From contig NZ_JAWRCU010000025.1 in NCBI RefSeq assembly GCF_033542235.1, positions 6,027 to 70,026 on the forward strand: 64,000 nt of DNA, read 5' to 3'. The DNA comes from JAWRCU01 sp033542235 (GTDB lineage Bacteria > Pseudomonadota > Alphaproteobacteria > Rhizobiales > Rhizobiaceae). Below, piece after piece: positions 16,272-24,548 of this stretch. Every line of letters begins with the position of its first letter. Position 1 is the stretch's first letter. Position numbers and translations under genes: made by a program. The notes beneath the pieces are model-generated. The model saw nothing but the letters and a program-made list of their open reading frames with translations. It had not been told where the DNA came from and did no database searches.

Positions 16272-18602
16272 ATGAACGAAGCTGTAAGGGACCCGCAAGC
16301 GCCTATCCTCGAGATCGAGAACTTGTCCATCTCGTTCTTCACCAAGCGCGGCGAGATACCGGCCGTCATGGATTTTTCCTGCATGGTGATGCCTGGCGAG
16401 GCGATGGGCATCGTCGGCGAGTCCGGCTGCGGCAAGTCGACCGTCTCGCTCGGCATCATGCGCGACCTCTCCAATGTCGGCAAAATCGTCGGCGGCCGAA
16501 TCAAGTTCAAAGGCAAGGATATGGGCGAGATGACCGAGGAGGAGCTGCGCTCCATCCGCGGCAACGAGATCGCCATGGTCTACCAGGAACCTATGGCGAG
16601 CCTGAACCCTGCCATGAAGATCGGTCAGCAGCTCATGGAAGTGCCGATCCTGCACGACAAGGTCTCGAAGGAAGAAGCCTACAAGCGGGCGCTTGAAATG
16701 GTGCGCGCGGTGCGGCTCCCTGATCCGGAGCGCATGATGCGTTCCTACCCGCACCAGCTTTCCGGCGGTCAGCAGCAACGCATCGTGATCGCCATGGCGC
16801 TGCTTTCCAAGCCGGCGCTGCTCCTGCTCGACGAACCTACCACTGCGCTCGATGTCACCGTGGAAGCCGGCATTGTCGAGTTGGTAAAGGGTCTCGGCAA
16901 GCAGTTCGGCACGTCGATGATCTTCGTGTCGCACAATCTCGGCCTGATCCTCGAGACATGCGATCGCATCACGGTGATGTATTCCGGCGAGGCGGTCGAG
17001 ACCGGCTCGGTCAAGGATGTGTTCGATCGCATGCGGCATCCCTACACGCAGGGCCTGTTCCGCTCGATCCCGCTGCCCGGCGCGGACAAGAACAAACGGC
17101 CGCTGATCTCCATTCCGGGTCAGCTGCCGCTGCCGCACGAGCGGCCGAAGGGCTGCAATTTCGGGCCGCGCTGCCAGCACTTCGTCGAAGGGCTGTGCAA
17201 TGCCGACGAGATCCCGATGATCCCCGTCGAAGGCCATGACAATCACTACAGCCGCTGCGTGCGCTTCAACGAGATCGACTGGGGCCAGCTTCCGCCGAAT
17301 GCCGAGGCAAAGCGTGAGCCGGTGAAGCCGGGCGCGCCGATGCTCAAGGTAGACGACCTCAGGAAATACTACAAAGTCTCGGCCAACGAGATCTTCGGCG
17401 GCGGCGAAGGCCGGGTCGTCAAGGCCAATGAGGCGATCAGCTTCGAGGCGCGCGAATCCGAGACCATTGCCATCGTCGGCGAGTCCGGCTGCGGCAAGTC
17501 CACCCTGGCCAAGGTATTGATGGGCTTGGAAACCGCGAGCGCCGGGAATGTGAGGCTCGGCAACAGCGATATCCAGTCGACGCCCATCGAGATGCGCGAC
17601 GTTGAGACCGTCTCGTCGATCCAGATGGTGTTCCAGAACCCGTTCGACACGCTCAATCCCAGCCATAGCGTCGGCTCGCAGATCGTCCGCACGCTGGAGA
17701 AGTTCGGCGTCGGCAATACGAGCGCGGAGCGTCGGCAGCGCATGCTGGAACTGCTCGATCTGGTCAAGCTGCCGAGGGCGTTCGAGAGCCGCATGCCGCG
17801 CCAGCTCTCGGGCGGGCAGAAGCAGCGGATCGGCGTCGCCCGTGCGTTCGCCGGTCAGGCCAAGGTCGTGGTGGCCGACGAGCCGGTCTCCGCGCTGGAC
17901 GTTTCGGTCCAGGCGGCCGTCACCGAGCTGTTGATGGACATCCAGCGCAAGAACAAGACCACGATGCTGTTCATCAGCCACGATCTTTCGGTGGTGCGCT
18001 ACATCGCCGATCGTGTGATCGTCATGTATCTCGGGCACATCGTCGAGCAGGGCACGACCGACCAGATATTCTCGCCGCCATATCATCCCTACACGGAGGC
18101 GCTGCTGTCGGCGATCCCGATCGCCGACACGAGCGTGGTGAAGAAGCATATCGTGCTCGAGGGCGACATCCCGTCGGCGATGAACCCGCCGTCGGGCTGC
18201 CCGTTCCAGACTCGCTGCCGCTACAAGCATCTGGTGCCCGATAACAAATGCGAGACTGAGCTGCCGCCCAACCGCGATCTCGGCAACGGCCACCGCAGCC
18301 TGTGCTGGCTTCCCGACGACGTGCTGGCGAAAATGGAGCCTGTCATCAAGCTCGCGCAGGATGATGATGAGCCGAGCCACGGCACGCCCGGCGCCGGGCC
18401 CGGCTTTGTCGGCGAGCCCCCGCGGCGACCACACGGCAAGACCGCATCGCCGGAAGCCGACGAGAAGAGCAGGGCAGAAGACACGGGAACGGTTGCCCAA
18501 TTGCGCCGCGAGGTTGTCCTTCCAGAGCGGTCGATAGCTCGGCCGACGGTCGAGGAGAAAGACAGCGATATGCGGCAGGGCGAGAACAAGGCAGAGGAAT
18601 AG
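16272..18602 (+). CDS. fused dual ATP-binding protein of a peptide-type ABC importer (DppD-DppF fusion)
   Basis: Cytoplasmic motor of the importer, about 776 residues with two complete nucleotide-binding domains. NBD1 has Walker A GESGCGKS near residue 53, signature LSGGQQQR and Walker B LLLLDEPTT. NBD2 has Walker A GESGCGKS near residue 403, signature LSGGQKQR and Walker B VVADEPVS. Each is followed by the oligopeptide-transporter C-terminal region with its cysteine cluster (GCNFGPRC; GCPFQTRC). I chose ATG 16272, which has GGAGG six bases upstream, over the in-frame TTG at 16257 inside the permease stop. The last 80 or so residues are charged, proline-rich and probably disordered, which is unusual for the family. 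Confidence 0.92.
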   Translation: MNEAVRDPQAPILEIENLSISFFTKRGEIPAVMDFSCMVMPGEAMGIVGESGCGKSTVSLGIMRDLSNVGKIVGGRIKFKGKDMGEMTEEELRSIRGNEIAMVYQEPMASLNPAMKIGQQLMEVPILHDKVSKEEAYKRALEMVRAVRLPDPERMMRSYPHQLSGGQQQRIVIAMALLSKPALLLLDEPTTALDVTVEAGIVELVKGLGKQFGTSMIFVSHNLGLILETCDRITVMYSGEAVETGSVKDVFDRMRHPYTQGLFRSIPLPGADKNKRPLISIPGQLPLPHERPKGCNFGPRCQHFVEGLCNADEIPMIPVEGHDNHYSRCVRFNEIDWGQLPPNAEAKREPVKPGAPMLKVDDLRKYYKVSANEIFGGGEGRVVKANEAISFEARESETIAIVGESGCGKSTLAKVLMGLETASAGNVRLGNSDIQSTPIEMRDVETVSSIQMVFQNPFDTLNPSHSVGSQIVRTLEKFGVGNTSAERRQRMLELLDLVKLPRAFESRMPRQLSGGQKQRIGVARAFAGQAKVVVADEPVSALDVSVQAAVTELLMDIQRKNKTTMLFISHDLSVVRYIADRVIVMYLGHIVEQGTTDQIFSPPYHPYTEALLSAIPIADTSVVKKHIVLEGDIPSAMNPPSGCPFQTRCRYKHLVPDNKCETELPPNRDLGNGHRSLCWLPDDVLAKMEPVIKLAQDDDEPSHGTPGAGPGFVGEPPRRPHGKTASPEADEKSRAEDTGTVAQLRREVVLPERSIARPTVEEKDSDMRQGENKAEE

Positions 18603-18735
18603 GGTTTAGGAAAAACGACGTTAGTGTTCGCTTTACCGAAACTCTAATCTCCGAAGTGACGCCGGACCTAAATAATCGCCCGCCAGTGTCGGAAAACTGA
18701 CAGAACTCGAGGGCCGTCGGCTTATCCATGCCGCG

Positions 18736-20274
18736 ATGGGCACGGAGAGACGAAGGCGAAGCGCCGAACGGGCGCATATGCGGGGAGGCTCGGCGATCCC
18801 GCAGCTGCCGCAGCGCCGCGTGCGCAACCCGTATCCGCCGATGGAGCTGCTCTCGGCGGACCAGGTCGAGGCGATCCACGAAGCCTCGATGCATATTCTT
18901 GAAAATTTCGGCATCGAGGTGATGAGCGCGCGCGCGCTCGCGTTGTTCGAGAAGGCTGGGGCGACAATCGACCGAGCCTCGATGAACGTGCGCATCGACC
19001 GTGGCATGGTCGAGGAGGCGCTGAGGACCGCGCCGTCGGCCTTCCGTCTGACGCCGCGCAATGCCGACCGCGCGGTCCATCTCGGGGGCGATACGATCAA
19101 TTTCACGCTGGTCGCCGGCCCACCCAATGTCCATGACATGAAGCGTGGACGGCGTGCCGGAAACTTGCGCGATTATCAGGACCTCGTGCGGCTCGCGCAG
19201 CACTTCAACTCGATCACCATGCTCGGCAACCAGGTCTGCGCGCCGATCGAGCTGCCGGCCGGCACTCGCCATCTGGACACTTACCTTGCCAATCTGACAC
19301 TGACCGACAAGAGCTTCCACGTCACCGCGATCGGTCGGGGCAGGGCGCTCGACGGTATTGCGATGATGGCGATCGCGCGCGGGCTCACCCTCGAGCAAAT
19401 GCGCGGCGACCCCGCTGTCACCACTGTCATTTCGGTCAACTCGCCGCGCCGCTTCGACGAGGCCATGGCCGAGGGCCTCATGACGATGAGCGAGTTCGGC
19501 CAGTCGGTCTGCGTCACGCCCTTCACCCTGATGGGCGCGATGAGCCCGGTGACGCTCGCCGGCGCGCTCGCCCAGCAGAATGCCGAGGCGCTGTTCGGTG
19601 TGGCGCTCACCCAACTCGTCCGCCCCGGCGCGCCGGTGCTCTATGGCGCCTTCACGTCCAATGTCGACATGCGATCCGGCGCGCCGGCGTTTGGGACGCC
19701 GGAGAACACCAAGGCCAACGTCGCGTCGGGACAGCTCGCGCGACGCTACAACCTGCCTTACCGCACGACGCCGGGCTCGGCCTCCAACGCGGCCGATGCG
19801 CAGGGCGCCTACGAGACCATGATGGCGCTCTGGGGCGCGGTGCTCGGCCATGGCAACCTCGTCTATCACGCCGCCGGCTGGCAGGAAGGTGGCCTCACCG
19901 CCTCCTTCGAGAAGCTCATCATCGATGTCGAGCTCATCCAGCATATGATGGAGTTCCTTAAGCCGATCGAGGTGAACGAGGCGGAGCTTGCGCTCGACGC
20001 GCTCGGCCGCGTGCCGACCGGCGGTCACTTCTTCGGCGAGCCGCACACGCTCGCGCGCTACTCGACCGCCTTCTACCAGCCGCTGCTCTCCACCTGGCAG
20101 AACTACGAAGCCTGGCAGGAAGCCGGCGGGCTCGATGCGACGCAGCGCGCGACCAGGCTCTGGAAGAAAGCGCTCGAGGAATACCAGCAGCCGGCCATGG
20201 AGGAGGGCGTGCGCGAGGCGCTCGAGGCCTATGTGGCCAGGCGCAAGGAAGAGATAGGGGATGGGGATCCGTGA
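18736..20274 (+). CDS. MttB-family (trimethylamine methyltransferase-like) protein, non-pyrrolysine type
   Basis: Member of the MttB superfamily (PF06253), 512 residues, matching a full-length family member. Characterised non-pyrrolysine members demethylate quaternary amines such as glycine betaine (MtgB), proline betaine (MtpB) or carnitine (MtcB), passing the methyl group to a corrinoid protein. No in-frame amber codon is present, so this is not a pyrrolysine enzyme. The first 30 residues are arginine-rich and the true start may be the ATG at 18778. It lies 133 bases after the ABC ATPase and 276 bases before a DMGDH-like flavoprotein, all on one strand. No corrinoid protein or MtgA-type methyltransferase is in the window, so the methyl acceptor is unknown. 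The substrate cannot be read from sequence. Confidence 0.85.
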   Translation: MGTERRRRSAERAHMRGGSAIPQLPQRRVRNPYPPMELLSADQVEAIHEASMHILENFGIEVMSARALALFEKAGATIDRASMNVRIDRGMVEEALRTAPSAFRLTPRNADRAVHLGGDTINFTLVAGPPNVHDMKRGRRAGNLRDYQDLVRLAQHFNSITMLGNQVCAPIELPAGTRHLDTYLANLTLTDKSFHVTAIGRGRALDGIAMMAIARGLTLEQMRGDPAVTTVISVNSPRRFDEAMAEGLMTMSEFGQSVCVTPFTLMGAMSPVTLAGALAQQNAEALFGVALTQLVRPGAPVLYGAFTSNVDMRSGAPAFGTPENTKANVASGQLARRYNLPYRTTPGSASNAADAQGAYETMMALWGAVLGHGNLVYHAAGWQEGGLTASFEKLIIDVELIQHMMEFLKPIEVNEAELALDALGRVPTGGHFFGEPHTLARYSTAFYQPLLSTWQNYEAWQEAGGLDATQRATRLWKKALEEYQQPAMEEGVREALEAYVARRKEEIGDGDP

Positions 20275-20315
20275 GGGGAACTGTTCGCCAGCCATGTCAC
20301 GTGGGCACTCTACGT

Positions 20316-20474
20316 CGCCCCCCTCTGGCCTGCCGGCCATCTCCCCCACAAGGGGGGAGATTGGACTGCCGCGATGATTTCGCCAACCTGCAGCGTTGGC
20401 GATTGGCGGAACCGAAGATGACAGCCGATCTCCCCCCTTGTGGGGGAGATGTCCGGCAGGACAGAGGGGGGCGC
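20316..20474. repeat. palindromic intergenic repeat, copy A (about 160 bp)
   Basis: Outer inverted arms begin GCCCCCCTCT and end AGAGGGGGGCGC, each containing a short CTCCCCC...GGGGGAG hairpin. The inner part carries TTTCGCCAA and a GGCGATTGGCGGAAC segment. Copies with the same architecture are at 38647-38806 and, truncated, at 63747-63874. It fills the gap between the mttB-like gene and the flavoprotein and creates a false N-terminal extension (from ATG 20440) on the latter. Confidence 0.85.
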
Positions 20475-20550
20475 GAAAGGGCGAGACCTCACAATCAGAT
20501 TTACCCCTCTCTCACTCTTCCAACCCACTGACACAACAACGAGAACATTC

Positions 20551-22989
20551 ATGAAATCGCATGCGCAGGTCGTGGTCATTGGCGGTGGCGTGGTCGGCTG
20601 CTCGGTGCTGTTCCATCTCGCCAGGCATGGCTGGACTGATGTGGTGCTTGTGGAGCGCGACGAGCTGACCTCCGGATCGACCTGGCATGCGGCGGGAGGT
20701 ATGCACACGATCAATGGCGATCCGAACGTCGCCAAGCTGCAGAAATATACGATCGAGCTCTACAAGGAGATCGAAGCGCTGTCCGGCCAGGCGACCGGGG
20801 TGCATGTCACCGGCGGCGTGCTGCTCGCGGCCACGAAAGCGCGCATGGACTGGCTGCGCGGCGTCGTCGCCAAGGGCCGCTATCTCGGCCTCGACCTCGA
20901 GGAGATATCGGCTGAGGAGGCGGCGAGATTGATGCCGCTCCTCGATCCCAAGCAGTTCGTCGGCGCGGTGCGCAACAGCGAGGACGGTCACCTCGATCCG
21001 TCGGGCGTGACGCATGCCTACGCAAAGGCGGCACGCACGCTCGGCGCGGAGGTCTACCGCTTCACCAAGGTCGAAGACCTCGTGCGTCGGCAGGACGGCC
21101 TGTGGCGCGTCATCACCAACAAGGGCGAGATCGTCGCCGAGCACGTCGTCAATGCCGGGGGGCTGTGGGCACGCGAGGTGGGCCGCATGGTCGGCCTCGA
21201 GCTGCCGGTGCTTGCTATGGAGCACATGTATCTCATCACCGAGGACATGCCGGAGGTAGCCGAATGGAATGCCAGAACCGGCACCGAGGTCATCCATGCG
21301 GTCGATTTCGACGGCGAGCTCTATCTGCGCCAGGAGCGCGGCGGCATGCTGATGGGCACATATGAGAAGGCCAACAAGCCATGGTCCGAACATTCCACGC
21401 CGTGGAATTTCGGCCACGAGCTCCTGGAGCCGGATATCGACCGCATCGCGCCGTCGCTGGAGGTGGGCTTCCGCCACTTCCCGGCCTTCCAGAGCACCGG
21501 CATCAGGAAGATCATCAACGGGCCCTTCACCTTCGCGCCGGACGGCAACCCGCTGGTCGGGCCGGTGCGCGGGCTGCCGGGCTTCTGGGTCGCATGCGGC
21601 GTCATGGCGGGCTTCAGCCAGGGTGGCGGCGTGGGGCTCGCGCTCGCCAACTGGATGATCAATGCCGACCCGGGCGCCGACATCTGGGCCATGGACGTGG
21701 CGCGTTACGGCGACTGGGCGTCCATGGCCTACACGAATGCCAAGGTACGCGAGAACTATTCGCGCCGCTTCTCGATCCGCTTTCCGAACGAAGAACTGCC
21801 CGCCGGCCGGCCACTTCGGACCACGCCGATCTACGACCTGCTGTCGGCCAGGGGCGCGCAATGGGGCGTCGCCTACGGATTGGAAGTGCCGCTGTGGTTC
21901 GCGCCCGGAGGCGTAAAGGACGAGTTCTCCTGGCGGCGCTCGACGGATTTCGGGCACGTCGCGCAAGAGGTGGGGACCGTGCGTGAACGCGTCGGTCTCA
22001 TGGAGATTTCAAGCTTTGCGAAATATCGCATTGCGGGTGACGGCGCTGCGGCCTGGCTCGACAGGATGCTCGCCTGCAAATTGCCGCGACCCGGCCGCAT
22101 GGCGCTTGCCCCGATGCTCAAGGAGGACGGCAAGCTGATCGGCGATTTCACGCTTGCCAATCTTGGCGTCGACGAGAAGCAGACCGAGTGGTTCATCTTC
22201 GGATCAGGTGTCGCCGAGCAGTACCACATGCGCTGGTTCGAGAAGCACCTGCCGAGGGACGGCTCAGTCGGCATAGAGGCGTTTGGGCTTTCGCGGGTCG
22301 GCCTGGCGCTCGCCGGACCGAAGGCCCGCGACGTCCTGGCGAAGGTAACGCGCGCGGATCTCACGAACGCGGCCTTCCCGTTCATGGCGGTCGAGAGAAT
22401 GGATATCGGCATGGCGCCCTGTATTGTCGGGCGGATCAGCTATACCGGCGACCTCGGCTACGAAATCTGGATGGCGCCAGAGTACCAGCGCCACGTGTTC
22501 GAGACTCTGATGAATGCAGGCGAGGAATTCGGCATCGGCCTTTTCGGGTCCCGGGCCTTGAATTCGCTGCGGCTGGAGAAGAACTACGGCTCCTGGGCTC
22601 GCGAATACCGGCCGATCTACGGTCCGTTGGAAGCCGGGCTCGATCGCTTCGTCGCCTATGGGAAGCCAGCCGATTTCGTCGGCAAGGAAGCCGCGCTCAG
22701 GGAGCGCGAGCAGGGCGGCAGACTGCGCCTGCGTGCCTTTATCATCGAAGCCGAAGACGCCGACGTGATCGGCGACGAGCCGATCTGGTTCAAGGGTGAG
22801 GTGCGGGGGTGGATTACCTCCGGCGGCTATGCACACAACGCGAGGCTTTCGATGGCGATGGGCTATGTACCCAAGGACATCGCCGACGAGACGAATGGCT
22901 TTGAGATCGAGTTGCTCGGCAAACGCCTCGCCGCACGTATCCAGCCGGCGCCGCTGTTCGACGCCAATCTCGAGAGAATGCGCGGGTGA
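20551..22989 (+). CDS. FAD-dependent oxidoreductase with C-terminal GcvT domain (dimethylglycine/sarcosine dehydrogenase-like)
   Basis: Two-part enzyme of about 812 residues. Residues about 1-380 form a DAO-type FAD domain (VVVIGGGVVGCSVLFHLARHG near residue 6), followed by the FAO_M linker and a GcvT/aminomethyltransferase domain from about residue 420 (LGYEIWMAPEYQRH, LEAGLDRFVAYGKPADFVGKEA). Such proteins oxidise N-methyl groups of dimethylglycine or sarcosine and load the one-carbon unit on tetrahydrofolate. I chose ATG 20551 because the 37 codons upstream are repeat-derived. Its position after an MttB-like methyltransferase suggests it removes the next N-methyl group after betaine demethylation; the exact substrate is not determinable. 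Confidence 0.88.
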   Translation: MKSHAQVVVIGGGVVGCSVLFHLARHGWTDVVLVERDELTSGSTWHAAGGMHTINGDPNVAKLQKYTIELYKEIEALSGQATGVHVTGGVLLAATKARMDWLRGVVAKGRYLGLDLEEISAEEAARLMPLLDPKQFVGAVRNSEDGHLDPSGVTHAYAKAARTLGAEVYRFTKVEDLVRRQDGLWRVITNKGEIVAEHVVNAGGLWAREVGRMVGLELPVLAMEHMYLITEDMPEVAEWNARTGTEVIHAVDFDGELYLRQERGGMLMGTYEKANKPWSEHSTPWNFGHELLEPDIDRIAPSLEVGFRHFPAFQSTGIRKIINGPFTFAPDGNPLVGPVRGLPGFWVACGVMAGFSQGGGVGLALANWMINADPGADIWAMDVARYGDWASMAYTNAKVRENYSRRFSIRFPNEELPAGRPLRTTPIYDLLSARGAQWGVAYGLEVPLWFAPGGVKDEFSWRRSTDFGHVAQEVGTVRERVGLMEISSFAKYRIAGDGAAAWLDRMLACKLPRPGRMALAPMLKEDGKLIGDFTLANLGVDEKQTEWFIFGSGVAEQYHMRWFEKHLPRDGSVGIEAFGLSRVGLALAGPKARDVLAKVTRADLTNAAFPFMAVERMDIGMAPCIVGRISYTGDLGYEIWMAPEYQRHVFETLMNAGEEFGIGLFGSRALNSLRLEKNYGSWAREYRPIYGPLEAGLDRFVAYGKPADFVGKEAALREREQGGRLRLRAFIIEAEDADVIGDEPIWFKGEVRGWITSGGYAHNARLSMAMGYVPKDIADETNGFEIELLGKRLAARIQPAPLFDANLERMRG

Positions 22990-23102
22990 TGGGCCGCTTA
23001 CGCCCGAGATGTACAATCTAGCTTACGGTCTTTGCTCGGGGACTTTTCGAGGGTTTTGACAGTCGGCCGAGAAGGGCCGGCTCTGTCGGTCCTTGAGCCA
23101 AG

Positions 23103-23717
23103 CTACCGGCAGTCCTTCAGCTGTCCCGCATATCGCTGCGCCATCTCGTGAGTGGCCCGAGCGTATTTCTGTACCCCGGCATCCTTCTTCCAGTCGCCGC
23201 GCCCGTAAGCGCCCCAGCCCATATAATAGGCGAGATAGAGCCGGTAAGCGTCGTCCGGCGCAACGCCGTATTTGTCGACGGTCTTCGAATGGTACCAGCC
23301 GACAAAATCGACGGCGTCGGCAAAGTTCGAGCGCCTCGCTCCCCAATTTCCGCTTTCGAGCTTGTACTGCGCCCATGTGCCGTCGAGCGCTTGCGAAAAG
23401 CCATAGGCACTGGAAGGGCGCTTCCACGGAATGAAGCCGAGCAGCTTGGTTCGCGGGGGCTTGGCATGTGGCTTGAAGCCGGACTCCTTGCGAACGGTCG
23501 CCATCAGGACAGGAACCGTAATCCCGTACTTGCGCTCGGTGCGTTCGGCGGCGGTCTGCCAGTTGTTGAAGAAGCTGTCCCGCTGGTCGAACACGGAACA
23601 TATGTCATTGATGTGGTCCGGTGCCGAGGCGCAGGCGGAGAGCGCCAGCAACACAAAGGAACATACAATTCGACTAAAATGCCACCTACTCATGACGCGG
23701 CATCTACGCGAAAACAT
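23103..23717 (-). CDS. transglycosylase SLT-domain lipoprotein
   Basis: 204-residue predicted lipoprotein. Residues about 9-28 are hydrophobic and end in the lipobox LSAC. The mature part resembles lytic transglycosylase SLT domains: the catalytic glutamate is probably in TVRKESGF, followed by AYGFSQALDGTW, and YLAYYMGWGAYGRG near the C-terminus. It would cleave peptidoglycan glycan strands in the periplasm. ATG 23717 and ATG 23693 are both possible starts; neither has a clear Shine-Dalgarno. It is convergent with the flavoprotein gene, with 113 bases between them, and faces away from the DUF1772 gene. Confidence 0.8.
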   Translation of the reverse strand: MFSRRCRVMSRWHFSRIVCSFVLLALSACASAPDHINDICSVFDQRDSFFNNWQTAAERTERKYGITVPVLMATVRKESGFKPHAKPPRTKLLGFIPWKRPSSAYGFSQALDGTWAQYKLESGNWGARRSNFADAVDFVGWYHSKTVDKYGVAPDDAYRLYLAYYMGWGAYGRGDWKKDAGVQKYARATHEMAQRYAGQLKDCR

Positions 23718-23869
23718 CTAAGGGAATCTTGCCGCGCTCCTTAACCTGTGCGGCGAAGCCCGTGCGGGCCGGGCTCGAAGCTTCGGTGGGAAGGAACGGC
23801 TCCGCCGCAACCGAGTTACAATCCTGCTACTGCGAGACCGCAGCAGCTCCGCGAAGAAAGGCTTGACCG

Positions 23870-24373
23870 ATGTTTCAGGTCCTGCAAATCGTCGCTGTTC
23901 TTCTCGTTGCAATTGCGATGGCGCTGTCTCTGGCGCATGCGCTCGAATATCCGGGCAAGCTGCGGCTGACCAAGCAAGAGTATCTGGCGGTCCAGCCTAT
24001 CTACTATCCGGGCTTCACCTTCGGAGGCGCTGCCGAGCCGCTCGGCATCATCGCGCTGATCATGCTGACCTTCACGACTTCCGCCGCGACGCCGTTCTGG
24101 CTGACGGCAGCGGCGCTGATCGCGTTAATCGCAGCGCACGCCGTCTATTGGGTGATGACCCACCCGGTGAACAATTTCTGGCTCCGGGATTTCGAGCTCA
24201 AAGGAGCGAGCGGCGTGTTCTTCAGGTCGGATCCTTTGCGGCGCATCAGCGAAGGAGGTGCGCCGCCCGATTGGATTGTCTATCGCGACCGCTGGGAGCG
24301 CTCGCACATCATCCGCGCTGTCCTGTCGTTCCTCAGCCTCGTCCTGCTTGTGATCGCGACCGTGTCATCTTGA
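23870..24373 (+). CDS. small membrane protein, DUF1772-like
   Basis: 167 residues with four apparent membrane segments (about 4-25, 60-78, 80-100 and 143-165). The loop before the last one contains DWIVYRDRWERSHIIRA, a pattern typical of DUF1772 proteins. DUF1772 has remote similarity to anthrone-oxygenase-type membrane proteins, but no reaction can be assigned here. GAAAGG about eight bases upstream supports the ATG at 23870. It appears to be a single-gene unit between the transglycosylase (divergent) and preT. Confidence 0.65.
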   Translation: MFQVLQIVAVLLVAIAMALSLAHALEYPGKLRLTKQEYLAVQPIYYPGFTFGGAAEPLGIIALIMLTFTTSAATPFWLTAAALIALIAAHAVYWVMTHPVNNFWLRDFELKGASGVFFRSDPLRRISEGGAPPDWIVYRDRWERSHIIRAVLSFLSLVLLVIATVSS

Positions 24374-24484
24374 TTGGCGCGTTTGCGCTCGGATGCCGAA
24401 GTCATATGGATGGCGACGAGGCGTCCATTGAATCATGATATCTTTAGTCAAGTATCGCAATTCTTTGGTTCCAGGTTTCAAAAT

Positions 24485-24500
24485 TTGACCGATTGATAAA
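24485..24500. promoter_or_regulatory. RutR-like operator upstream of preT
   Basis: TTGACCGATTGATAAA matches the established E. coli RutR consensus TTGACCAnnTGGTCAA at 11 of 14 fixed positions. It lies 49 bases before the preT start and overlaps a possible -35 (TTGATA 24493-24498, with TAGCCT 16 bases later). A better match precedes bauA at 34123-34138, next to a rutR-like gene. Confidence 0.5.
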
Positions 24501-24548
24501 AATTCAATCTGTGCTAGCCTTCTCCCAAAACAAATAATGGGGAATTGC

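Noticed and set aside
16155..18500. Long minus-strand ORF opposite the fused ABC ATPase
   Set aside because: His/Asp/Arg-rich antisense shadow with no domain; the opposite strand has a full double ATPase.
18736..20274. A pyrrolysine-containing trimethylamine methyltransferase MttB
   Set aside because: The 512-codon frame has no in-frame amber codon, and no pyl genes are in the window.
18346..20349. Long minus-strand ORF opposite the MttB-like gene
   Set aside because: Antisense shadow; the sense frame matches MttB along its whole length.
20440..20550. N-terminal extension of the DMGDH-like flavoprotein from ATG 20440
   Set aside because: The extra 37 codons are repeat-derived (copy A) and have no flavoprotein similarity; ATG 20551 places the FAD motif at its usual position.
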